From: SZUA-254 sp035292425
Lineage (GTDB): Bacteria; Bacteroidota; Ignavibacteria; UBA10030; SZUA-254
Assembly: GCA_035292425.1 (NCBI GenBank)
Contig: DATDQD010000307.1
Location: 1-15,856 of the forward strand
Length of the DNA stretch: 15,856 bases
Direction: 5' to 3'
In this document: one piece after another, positions 7,944-14,986 of the stretch
Position numbering within the stretch: position 1 is the first letter of the stretch
How the letters are laid out: the number at the start of each line of letters is the position of its first letter
The notes under the pieces: generated by a model
Databases searched by the model: none
Told to the model about the DNA's origin: nothing
Seen by the model: the letters and a program-made list of their open reading frames with translations, nothing else
Made by a program: the position numbers and the translations under genes

Positions 7944-9287
7944 TCAGTAAACGGTGAGAATCGATTCCCGGACCACCATCTCGAACACCGGCAGTTCGGT
8001 GACATACGCGTCGGCCCCGAGGGCGCGGAAGAGATAGGGGCCGAAGGGCCGGAAGAGGAGCCGGGCCTTCACATTCCACTGCCCGGCCTCGCGGGGGACG
8101 AAACCGTAGGTTGCCGTCCTCGCGCCGAACGGCGGGATGGTATTGTTCACCAGGGAATCGAGTTCGAACACATTGGACTCCTCCCCGTTCTTGTAGAGGG
8201 TCCCGCCGAAGATCGTCAGGTCGGGATCCCCGTTCGGGTTGAGGGCGCTCTTGGCATCCATGAGGTCCCCGTTCGCGTCGAAATGTCCCGAACGGTACAG
8301 CGTGTCGGTCCTCCTCCAGACCGTGATCTCGATCCACATCTGCCTGTTGAAGAAGACCGAGGTCGGAAGATTGTGGCCCGTCTTGTCGTTGCGTACCCGG
8401 ACCGAGGCCCGGACGGTATCGCCGGTCGCCGCGAGCGACGGCAGTTCCAGGTCCATGGATGCGGAATTTTTCAGGAGGGAATCGATCTCGGCCCGCTGCT
8501 CCGCCTTGTTGGGGAATTCGGTGATGGCCACATCGACCCCGGCGAACGTGTGCCGGTGGAGGTCCGGACGGACGGGGCCGCCGGGAACGGCCCGGCCGGT
8601 GTATGTCCGCATGTGGCAAGCCTGACATTCCACCGACATCGCGCCCCACGGGCTGTCCTGCCATTCGGTGAACGTGATCTCGACGGGAACGTTGTTCACC
8701 GTCAGGTCGTGGCATTGGCGGCAGACGACCGAACGGTCGAAATCGGGGTCGTAACCGTGCGTATGCGCGGAGGACGCGACGGGGTTCGTCATCGTTCCGT
8801 ATTTCACGCCTCCCGGGTCCACGGTATACCGGACCGACTGGTTGGTCGAGAGGTAGGGAGGCCGCAGGACGTGGCAGAAATCGCAGGTGATACCCTCCCC
8901 CACCAACGGGTCCAGGTCTGAGAACTCAAACACCTCTTTCGTGTTCCCGGTCAGGAATCCGACGGGGGCATGGCACTGAAAACAGGTCTTCCCGAGCCTG
9001 CCTCCGGTGCTCTGCTGCAGGGAGTTGTTCGAGAGCATCCAGATGGGATCGGCCGTCGAATAACGGTGCATGGAACCGCTCCACTCACTGAAATACTGCG
9101 GGTGACATGCCGAACAGGCTGCGGCCGACGTGAAGTCCGAGAGTGTGTAGACCGGAGCGTCGTCGGGCGGGGCAACTATCACCCGATCCTCGTTGCACCC
9201 CGCGGACAGCATGACCGCCAGGATTATGAGGATGAGCTCGTAACGGTATCCTTTATGCAACGTACGATACAGGCGTCCGGAAAACAT
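7944..9287 (-). CDS. pentaheme c-type cytochrome lipoprotein
   Basis: The protein has 447 residues. The lipobox LSAGC gives a lipidated C31 after a hydrophobic segment, so it should be anchored in a membrane, probably the outer one. Five CXXCH sites lie at 58-62 (CSACH), 102-106 (CFQCH), 135-139 (CDFCH), 189-193 (CRQCH) and 221-225 (CQACH). The spacing, SEWSGSMHRY after the first site, and the later NDKTGHNLPTS segment (H305) in a beta domain at ~285-447 parallel the next gene, so the two are paralogues. It lacks the T9SS domain of its partner. The ATG at 9287 has GGGGG at 3 nt, a little close; a TTG at codon 10 is possible but has no ribosome site. It is first in a three-gene operon. Likely role: electron relay at the outer membrane. 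Confidence 0.9.
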   Translation of the reverse strand: MFSGRLYRTLHKGYRYELILIILAVMLSAGCNEDRVIVAPPDDAPVYTLSDFTSAAACSACHPQYFSEWSGSMHRYSTADPIWMLSNNSLQQSTGGRLGKTCFQCHAPVGFLTGNTKEVFEFSDLDPLVGEGITCDFCHVLRPPYLSTNQSVRYTVDPGGVKYGTMTNPVASSAHTHGYDPDFDRSVVCRQCHDLTVNNVPVEITFTEWQDSPWGAMSVECQACHMRTYTGRAVPGGPVRPDLHRHTFAGVDVAITEFPNKAEQRAEIDSLLKNSASMDLELPSLAATGDTVRASVRVRNDKTGHNLPTSVFFNRQMWIEITVWRRTDTLYRSGHFDANGDLMDAKSALNPNGDPDLTIFGGTLYKNGEESNVFELDSLVNNTIPPFGARTATYGFVPREAGQWNVKARLLFRPFGPYLFRALGADAYVTELPVFEMVVRESILTVY

Positions 9288-9332
9288 TCGCCCCCTGTTC
9301 TTGAAATAATTATTTTATTGGGAAAGTGGTTA

Positions 9333-9352
9333 CCGCCCGGCAATGCGGGCGG
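9333..9352 (-). promoter_or_regulatory. perfect 7-bp hairpin in the cytochrome operon leader
   Basis: CCGCCCG (9333-9339) and CGGGCGG (9346-9352) pair perfectly around a 6-nt loop, 45 bp upstream of the cytochrome start codon. No T-run follows on the minus strand; ~14 nt of mixed sequence then an A/T-rich stretch come next. It could be a protein site, a leader structure or a weak terminator. Confidence 0.3.
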
Positions 9353-9411
9353 GGCACCAGGAACGGGAAGAACGGTCAGCGCGGCGGCGTTTTGCGCTGG
9401 GAATCATGATG

Positions 9412-9427
9412 GCCGATGATCATCGGC
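9412..9427. promoter_or_regulatory. 16-bp perfect palindrome, operator-like
   Basis: GCCGATGATCATCGGC reads identically on both strands, with no spacer. It is 124 bp upstream of the pentaheme lipoprotein start, within promoter range for the cytochrome operon. A dimeric repressor or activator site is the simplest reading. Confidence 0.4.
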
Positions 9428-9697
9428 GGGAACGGACATGCCCCACGTCCGTACAACTACGAGGAAGAAGAGGGGTTGAATTAATGTAATGAATTTTACC
9501 AAACATGAGAAATGTGGGGCCGGATTTGCGAAATATTCTTCAGGACTTTAAAATAATGCAGGTTTTGGAGGCGCTGGCGTGGGGCTCGCCGGCGACACCG
9601 GCCAGACCATGAACGTGAGGTGTCTCTCCGGAGAAGACACGGAATGGAACTCGTCGGTAGGCGCGGAAATTCCTGGCTGAAACGGGACACCAACCAC

Positions 9698-9723
9698 CCG
9701 CCCCGGTGATCCGGTCTGGGCGG
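9698..9723 (-). terminator. possible terminator hairpin after the 1029-residue gene
   Basis: CCGCC-CCGG (9698-9706), loop TGAT, CCGG (9711-9714), a 4-nt bulge, then GGCGG (9719-9723). An outer pair GGACA (9685-9689)/TGTCC (9736-9740) can extend it. It begins 18 bp below the stop codon. The tail has only a short TTT, so this is a weak intrinsic terminator or a 3'-end stabilising stem. Confidence 0.4.
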
Positions 9724-9740
9724 TGCCTCCCGGGATGTCC

Positions 9741-12700
9741 TTATCTGACAACCACCATTTTTTGAACAGCCCTGTACTCGCCAGCCGTCAGGGTATAGGT
9801 ATACATCCCGCTCGGCAATGCGACGGCATCGAACGTCACCGAATGCTCCCCCTTCTCCTGCAGACCGTCCACCAGCACCGCGACCTCCTGGCCGAGCAGG
9901 TTGTTCACCACGAGCCGCACCCGGCCGCCGGCCGGAATCCCGTAGGAGATCTTCGTGACCGGGTTGAACGGATTGGGGTAATTCTGAGAAAGCCGGAACC
10001 CGCGCGGCGTTGACCCGTCCGACGCGATGCCCTCCGGCGGCGATGGGGGAGTTTCCTGGATATCCCTTATGACAATACGGTTGGAGGCCGATGCAACCGG
10101 TCCGTCCGAAAGAATCAGGGTTCCCTCGCCCGAAACTTTCACCCAGTATCCCCTCCCTGGCCCGATGTGCGACGCCGTGAAATATCCGGCGAGGTACCCG
10201 AAGAACTGCGAGGTCACCAGGCCTGGGGGATCGGAGGCGATCGAGCCGACGGCGACCGGCGAACTGATGGAGCCGATCATGTTCCAGCCCGCAATAACCG
10301 GGACGGTGTCCGTGACGAGCGGGGATCCATTCAGCGTGCGGGGCGAAACGGGCGTTTCAGGAAACTTCACCCAGTATCCCATGCCGGGCGCCAGAGAATC
10401 GCCCGCGACGTAGGAACCGCCGGAATAATGATACGCCTGCGACAGGGCATCGGGGAAGTCGGAACTCACGCTGACGTCGGCCGAGTCGACGGGATTCGAG
10501 ATGAGGTTCCAGCGCGGCTGGATCTCCACCTGGACGCTCCCGGCGGCGACGAGCGGCATCTCGCTGGTATACACCGATCTCCCGTGCGTGAACGCGGCAA
10601 GGGTGCGCGAGGGAGCATGAATATGAATGTCGTGGACCGTCACTCCCGGCAGTCCGGTCCCCATCTCGGCCCACGTCGTCCCGAGGTCGGTCGTGACCAT
10701 CACGTTCAGGTCGGAGGCGATATATAATGTGGAGGGATAGAGGGGATCCGCCAGGACGTCGTTGAGCGGAATGTCCGGCAGTGTCGTCCCGATGTCGGTC
10801 CACGAAGCGCCGTAGTTCGTCGTTCTATAGATATGCCCCTGGTTGTCGTACTCGCGGAAACCCGAGAGCGTCACGTACGCGATGTTCGCGCCGTCGTGAT
10901 CGGCCGTCACGCGCGATATCCAGCGCAACGGCAGGCCCGCATCGATGTCGGTCCAGGCCCCGCCGCCGTCGGTGGTGACCCAGAGCCGGCCGTCGCCGGT
11001 GCCGACGTAGACGACGTTCGAATCGGTCGGGGCGACGTCGATGGTCGACAGCGTGCTGAAAAATCCGGGAAGGCCGTAGGTGAGCATCGGCGAAATCTTG
11101 GTCCAGGACGCGGCCCCGTTCGTCGACCTGTAGAGGTAGTTCGTTCCCGCGTACAGTTTCTTCGGGTTCTGGGGGTCCAGGACGAACGGCATCTGCCAGT
11201 TCACCGGCTCGGCGAAGTTGATGCCGCTCGTGCCGCCGTTCCAGGCCGATCCCCCGTCGGTCGAATACACCAGCCCGCCGTTCTGGTATTCGGCGTAGAT
11301 GATATTCGAGTCGGTCGGGTCCACGGCGCAGTTGAAGCCGTCGCCGCCGAAGATGATCGACCAGTCGTTGTCGGCGCTGGTATGCGTGCGCATCGTGGAG
11401 TTGTCCTGCGAGCCCCCCAGCACGTGGTACTGACTCTGCGGCGCGATCGTCCCGGCGTAGAACTGCGTGATCGGGAGGTTCCCGGAATGGACCCAGTTGG
11501 CCCCGCCGTCGGTGGACGTGAAAATGCCGCCGTCGTTGCCGAACACCATCCTGGCCGCGTCAGACGGCGCGTACTCGATGACGTGATGGTCCACGTGGTA
11601 ATCCCCGGACGTGGAAGCGTATCCGAAAGTCGTGCCGCCGTCGGTGGACTGGTACATATTCGTCATACCCGTCCAGATCTTGTCGGGATCCGCGGGGTGG
11701 ATCCTCAGGATGTTGTTGTACCACACCTGGCCCTCGGGGTAGGTGCCGGCGTTATCGAACACCTTCGTCCAGTTGTGCCCGTTGTCGGTGCTCTTGTACA
11801 CACCGTCCCAGTTGAAACCGCCGCCGTTCGCGACCGTCGCATAGGCGATCGAGGGGGCGCTCTTCGAGTAGTCGAGCGAAATCGACCCGATCGTCGCGTC
11901 GTTGAACGGGAATCCGCCGGTCACCTGCGTCCACGCAGTGCCGGCATTATCGGAAATGTAGAGCCCGCTCCCCGCTCCGCCCCGCTGGACTGTCGGCAGT
12001 GTTCTATAATAGGTGTGCGTGGCGGCCAGGACCCTGGACGTGTCGTCCGGGTCGATCTGCAGATCTGTCGCGCCGGTGATCGAGTCGACCTGGAGGACTT
12101 GCGTCCACGACGCCCCCGCGTTGGTTGACTTATAGACGCCCTTGTCGACGTTCTTGGTGCGGTACAGTCCGAACGCCGCGATGTAGATGGTATTGGGATT
12201 GAGCGGATTGACGGCGATCTTCGCGATGTGTCCGGTCTCCGCCAGGCCGAGGTTGGTCCAGGTGGCGCCGGCATCGGTGGACCTCCAGAGTCCGTTCCCC
12301 GGGTAGGTATCCACGCTGCTCGGATTGGATTCGCCCGTGCCGACGTAGATGACCGATGGGTCGGTCGGGTCGAAGGCGAGTGAGCCGATCGAAAAGCTCT
12401 CGTTGAACACGTTTGCCCAGGTCACACCGAAGTCGGTGGTCTTCCAGACGCCGCCCGAGGCGGCGGCTGCGTAAAAGAGGTCGGGGTTCGCGGGATGGAT
12501 GATGATGCCGGTGATCCTTCCGCCGATGTTCGTGGGACCGATCAGCGTCCAGGGAGCACTCGCCATGATCGTGTTACCGGACCGGTTTTTCCGGAACGCC
12601 GCAGCCGAGCGCTGAAGCTTCTCGCTGACACGTTCCGGCAGTTCCAGCCGGGGATATGCCCTTTTCGCAAAGAACCAGTCGTCCTCGGGCTGGGCCGGGA

Positions 12701-12830
12701 GGGCGGAGAGTTCCCCCCTCACCCGCTCGAGAACGGCCGCGCGGACGGCCGGTTCCGGCCGACGGCTGATCGTCACGATGAACGAGAGCAGGAAAACAAA
12801 AAACGGGAGAATGAAATGGATTCGGCGCAT
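9741..12830 (-). CDS. T9SS-sorted VPS10/Asp-box (BNR) beta-propeller protein
   Basis: The protein has 1029 residues. A hydrophobic N-terminal signal (RRIHFILPFFVFLLSF) is followed by a spacer and then WTLIGPTNIGGRITG, the usual entry to a sortilin/VPS10-like propeller. About twelve Asp-box-type motifs follow, among them VWKTTDFGVTW, LWRSTDAGATW, IFTSTDGGANW and LWVTTDGGGAW, filling residues ~95-760, enough for two propellers or one large one. Residues ~766-908 are the duplicated GWNLIG/GRGYWVK module. Residues ~944-1029 form the sorting domain (LSQNYPNPFNP...KMVVVR). Bacterial members are annotated as glycosyl hydrolases or photosystem-stability-factor-like, but no sialidase catalytic set is evident here, so a binding role is safer. 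AAGGGG lies 8 nt before the ATG. Neighbouring gaps are 118 and 453 bp, so it may be transcribed alone. Confidence 0.88.
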   Translation of the reverse strand: MRRIHFILPFFVFLLSFIVTISRRPEPAVRAAVLERVRGELSALPAQPEDDWFFAKRAYPRLELPERVSEKLQRSAAAFRKNRSGNTIMASAPWTLIGPTNIGGRITGIIIHPANPDLFYAAAASGGVWKTTDFGVTWANVFNESFSIGSLAFDPTDPSVIYVGTGESNPSSVDTYPGNGLWRSTDAGATWTNLGLAETGHIAKIAVNPLNPNTIYIAAFGLYRTKNVDKGVYKSTNAGASWTQVLQVDSITGATDLQIDPDDTSRVLAATHTYYRTLPTVQRGGAGSGLYISDNAGTAWTQVTGGFPFNDATIGSISLDYSKSAPSIAYATVANGGGFNWDGVYKSTDNGHNWTKVFDNAGTYPEGQVWYNNILRIHPADPDKIWTGMTNMYQSTDGGTTFGYASTSGDYHVDHHVIEYAPSDAARMVFGNDGGIFTSTDGGANWVHSGNLPITQFYAGTIAPQSQYHVLGGSQDNSTMRTHTSADNDWSIIFGGDGFNCAVDPTDSNIIYAEYQNGGLVYSTDGGSAWNGGTSGINFAEPVNWQMPFVLDPQNPKKLYAGTNYLYRSTNGAASWTKISPMLTYGLPGFFSTLSTIDVAPTDSNVVYVGTGDGRLWVTTDGGGAWTDIDAGLPLRWISRVTADHDGANIAYVTLSGFREYDNQGHIYRTTNYGASWTDIGTTLPDIPLNDVLADPLYPSTLYIASDLNVMVTTDLGTTWAEMGTGLPGVTVHDIHIHAPSRTLAAFTHGRSVYTSEMPLVAAGSVQVEIQPRWNLISNPVDSADVSVSSDFPDALSQAYHYSGGSYVAGDSLAPGMGYWVKFPETPVSPRTLNGSPLVTDTVPVIAGWNMIGSISSPVAVGSIASDPPGLVTSQFFGYLAGYFTASHIGPGRGYWVKVSGEGTLILSDGPVASASNRIVIRDIQETPPSPPEGIASDGSTPRGFRLSQNYPNPFNPVTKISYGIPAGGRVRLVVNNLLGQEVAVLVDGLQEKGEHSVTFDAVALPSGMYTYTLTAGEYRAVQKMVVVR
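10107..10535 (-). repeat. GWNLIG/GRGYWVK module, internal copy in the 1029-residue protein
   Basis: Residues ~766-908: RWNLISNPVDSAD with GMGYWVKFPE, then GWNMIGSISSPVAV with GRGYWVKVSG. Here the module is followed by the T9SS sorting domain, whereas in the other two proteins it is the C-terminus. Confidence 0.75.
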
Positions 12831-12855
12831 GAGGCAAGCCCCTTAAGTGGAATAA

Positions 12856-12883
12856 ATCACCCCGGGAGGATCCGGGGGGTAAT
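12856..12883 (-). terminator. terminator-like hairpin between the hydrolase and propeller genes
   Basis: On the minus strand, ATTACCCC(CC)GG pairs with CCGGGGTGAT around the loop ATCCTC, giving a 10-bp stem with one G-T pair and a 2-nt bulge, followed by TTATT. It is 66 bp below the hydrolase stop and 26 bp above the propeller start codon. It should terminate the hydrolase message; if a promoter lies above it (see 12896-12927), it would act as a leader structure. Confidence 0.5.
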
Positions 12884-12895
12884 CAACGAACTGAG

Positions 12896-12927
12896 AATAG
12901 GTACTGAAAAAGAAAGGCATTTACAAA
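12896..12927 (-). promoter_or_regulatory. candidate Bacteroidota-type promoter for the propeller gene
   Basis: On the minus strand TTTG (12924-12927) is followed after exactly 20 bp by TACCTATT (12896-12903), a partial match to the TTTG/N19-21/TAnnTTTG consensus. Matching is imperfect (two of the fixed -7 bases are off), and it would put a strong hairpin in the 5' leader. Confidence 0.25.
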
Positions 12928-12948
12928 CACCGGCCTGCCCTACCCTGG

Positions 12949-14811
12949 CTATTTCAAGAGAACGAGTTTTTTTGTCGCAGTATTCCCTTCCGAGTGCAAC
13001 CTGTACAGGTAGACTCCGCCCGCGAGACCCGCCGCATCCCACCGGCGGGAGTGTTCACCCGCAGGCAGGTAACCGGAAACGATCGCGGAGACTTCCCTCC
13101 CCAGAAGATCGAAGATTTTCAGCGTGACGAACGATCCCTTCGAGAGCCGGAACGAGAAGATCGTCGCCGGGTTGAAGGGATTGGGGTAATTCTGTCCCAG
13201 GGCGAATTCCTGCGGAAGGAGTTCCTCGTCTATATCCGTCGTCAGGGCCGGCCCGACTATCGGCATTTCGATCCACGACGGAGATCCGGCCGACGAGAGC
13301 AGTTCCGAATGCGACGAGAGGAAAAATGGAATGGTGTTCGCCTGGTCCGTGTTGAGCAGATCGAACGATGTGATTTCAATGCCGACGCGATGACCCTTCG
13401 GCACGATGTGCGACAGCGCCCTCCCCTCCAGGTCGGCCGCGCGCCACTCCCCCGGGGTATTGCCTCTCAAGGCGTTGATCGCCCGGCTCATGAATGTCCA
13501 TACATACCCGGTGTCCTCCCACCTGACGTCGTAGTATCGCACGTGTGACTGGAATTTCCCGGCGTCGCTCCGGACGTTGACGCGTCCTCCGGGGATGCCG
13601 GTCACTTCCGCATCGTTGTCGAGCGGTTCCGACATCAATCGTACGGGGTTGTTCGTGAAGGCGTTCATAAAAGCCGGGCCGCCGTACAGGTCGTCCCATG
13701 CGGTTGCGGCCGGATATGCGGTGTCATACTCCAGCGTGAAAGGGAGAATCGTCGAATCCGACGGCGGGGCAAGCGATAGACCGGACGCCGTAATATAGAA
13801 ACGTGTCGTGCTGTACGGCTGCGGCGGCCAGACCGGTGTGGTGTGCATCGGCCATCCGGGGCTGTCGTCGGCATACAGCACCATGGGGAGCGAATCCCCC
13901 TCGAGGGAAAAACCCTTGATCCAGTGATCGAACCACTTGACCGTCTTGTCGAGCAGGGTGAGGGCCTGGGCCGTATCGAACGACTCGCCGTGTCCGTTCG
14001 TCCCGAAATAGGACCAGACAGGAATGCCGCGCGAGGCGATCGCCTCCCTTGCTTTGATCCCGCTGTTTGCCGGGATCAGGTAATCCGCCCAGCCGAGCTG
14101 CTGGAAGACCGGTATCCGGATGCTGTCCAACTGCCTGGAGAGATCGCGGGCGGCGATGTACGTCATAAGGGAGTCGTACTCGTCGGCAACGATCAGGTTA
14201 CGGACAGAATCGACGTCGTCACAGTACCGCACCGAGCCGATGCGCAGTTCACGCACCAGGCCGCGGGTGACACAATTGTTCGGTGCCAGGTCGCCCCCGA
14301 AATTGGGCGTCCCGATGATCGGGACCGCCGTTTTCACGCCCGGCATGCGGTCCACGGCGGCCATCCAGGAATGGATCCCACCCTGGGACCCGCCCGTGAT
14401 GCCGATTCTATCGGGGTTGATCTGGCTGTAGTTCCTGAAATAATTCACCACCTCGAGGAGATCCTGCCGCTCGCGCGGCCCGCTGACCGTCGAACAGCCG
14501 CCGGAACCCCCCTGCCCCCTGACGCTGTAGGCGATCGAGGCATACCCGTAGATCGCCAAGCCCTGCGCGATCTGCTGCATGTCGCCCTTGCTCCCGCCGT
14601 AGCCGTGGACGAGAATGATCCCGTCGAACCCGCCCGACGGGGGAAACCCGATCGGTTTCATGATCCTCGCCTCGAGCGAGACTCCGTCGCTCATGTTGAT
14701 CTGGACATCGGTCTGGATTTGCGCATGAAATATTTTCGGGAAGGTCAGGCTCAACAACAGCAGGAGGGTTGCCCGGAAGAGGCGGTTGGGCGGGCCTTGG
14801 GTCTTCAACAT
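12949..14811 (-). CDS. T9SS-sorted CocE/X-Pro dipeptidyl-peptidase-like (S15) serine hydrolase
   Basis: The protein has 620 residues. A signal peptide ends near FHAQ (28-31). The alpha/beta-hydrolase core (~34-300) shows ILVHGYGGSKGD (oxyanion side), YSVRGQGGSGG, the nucleophile elbow GGSQGG with S142, GWADYLIP with candidate D243, and GTNGHGES with H274, a complete visible triad. Residues ~305-520 match the C-terminal jelly-roll of the CocE/NonD family (VPKGHRVGIEI is typical). Residues ~535-620 are the sorting domain (LGQNYPNPFNP...KKLVLLK). Likely chemistry is hydrolysis of an ester or a peptide/acyl bond outside the cell; the substrate is unknown. Start: an in-frame ATG lies at 14862, but CAGGAG sits 6 nt before the ATG at 14811, the signal peptide begins there, and the -7 promoter box lies between the two. 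Single gene with its own promoter and terminator. Confidence 0.88.
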   Translation of the reverse strand: MLKTQGPPNRLFRATLLLLLSLTFPKIFHAQIQTDVQINMSDGVSLEARIMKPIGFPPSGGFDGIILVHGYGGSKGDMQQIAQGLAIYGYASIAYSVRGQGGSGGCSTVSGPRERQDLLEVVNYFRNYSQINPDRIGITGGSQGGIHSWMAAVDRMPGVKTAVPIIGTPNFGGDLAPNNCVTRGLVRELRIGSVRYCDDVDSVRNLIVADEYDSLMTYIAARDLSRQLDSIRIPVFQQLGWADYLIPANSGIKAREAIASRGIPVWSYFGTNGHGESFDTAQALTLLDKTVKWFDHWIKGFSLEGDSLPMVLYADDSPGWPMHTTPVWPPQPYSTTRFYITASGLSLAPPSDSTILPFTLEYDTAYPAATAWDDLYGGPAFMNAFTNNPVRLMSEPLDNDAEVTGIPGGRVNVRSDAGKFQSHVRYYDVRWEDTGYVWTFMSRAINALRGNTPGEWRAADLEGRALSHIVPKGHRVGIEITSFDLLNTDQANTIPFFLSSHSELLSSAGSPSWIEMPIVGPALTTDIDEELLPQEFALGQNYPNPFNPATIFSFRLSKGSFVTLKIFDLLGREVSAIVSGYLPAGEHSRRWDAAGLAGGVYLYRLHSEGNTATKKLVLLK

Positions 14812-14845
14812 GTCATACTCCTGTATTCTGGATTCGGGATTCTCC

Positions 14846-14889
14846 CAAAGATACATAATCATTCTTTGAAGTATGACAAAACATTGTCA
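14846..14889 (-). promoter_or_regulatory. hydrolase promoter with TGACAA/TTGTCA operator
   Basis: On the minus strand TATCTTTG (14846-14853) matches the Bacteroidota -7 box TAnnTTTG exactly, with TTTTG 23 bp upstream, slightly beyond the usual 19-21. That upstream element lies inside a perfect inverted repeat, TGACAA-N4-TTGTCA (14874-14889), so a regulator bound there would cover the upstream promoter element. The implied 5' leader is about 30 nt with a strong ribosome site. Confidence 0.5.
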
Positions 14890-14986
14890 GGCCTGCGTCA
14901 AAAGTTTTGGGAGGCGAATCGGGGGGGGTCGGTTCCCGGAGGGTTAGTTCGCCGCGTGCGGACGTAACACAGCGCACAGAGATATG

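Larger units (their letters stand above)
9288..9740. other. 453-bp spacer upstream of the cytochrome operon
   Basis: No convincing gene. The spacer should hold the end of the 1029-residue gene's transcript and the cytochrome operon promoter. It contains hairpins at 9333-9352, 9588-9602 (GCCGG/CCGGC), 9620-9640 (GTGTCT/AGACAC around CTCCGGAG) and 9698-9723, a 16-bp palindrome at 9412-9427, and AT-rich stretches at ~9480-9560 and 9300-9320. The second AT-rich stretch includes the 12-bp palindrome AAATAATTATTT (9304-9315), 17 bp before the start codon. A weak promoter reading on the minus strand is TTGCCG, 20 bp, TAAAAT just above the ATG; I give it little weight. Confidence 0.5.

Noticed and set aside
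6151..7950. 599-codon open frame on the plus strand
   Set aside because: Antisense to the second cytochrome, whose haem motifs and sorting domain are unmistakable; the plus-strand translation has only low-complexity basic sequence.
7924..8715. 264-codon upstream extension of the second cytochrome
   Set aside because: It overlaps the haem-bearing first cytochrome in another frame and has no domain. The ATG at 7923 has a strong ribosome site and a signal peptide.
9548..9751. 67-codon minus-strand frame starting with TTG at the end of the 1029-residue gene
   Set aside because: Start overlaps the stop codon of the large gene, but there is no ribosome site, the sequence is Pro/Ser-rich without a fold, and it runs through two hairpins.
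10833..12128. 431-codon open frame on the plus strand
   Set aside because: Antisense to the Asp-box region of the 1029-residue gene; the regular Val/Arg/Gly-rich pattern mirrors the Asp-box repeats.
14812..14862. 17-codon N-terminal extension of the hydrolase
   Set aside because: It contains the -7 promoter box and would bury the signal peptide; the CAGGAG site belongs to the ATG at 14811.
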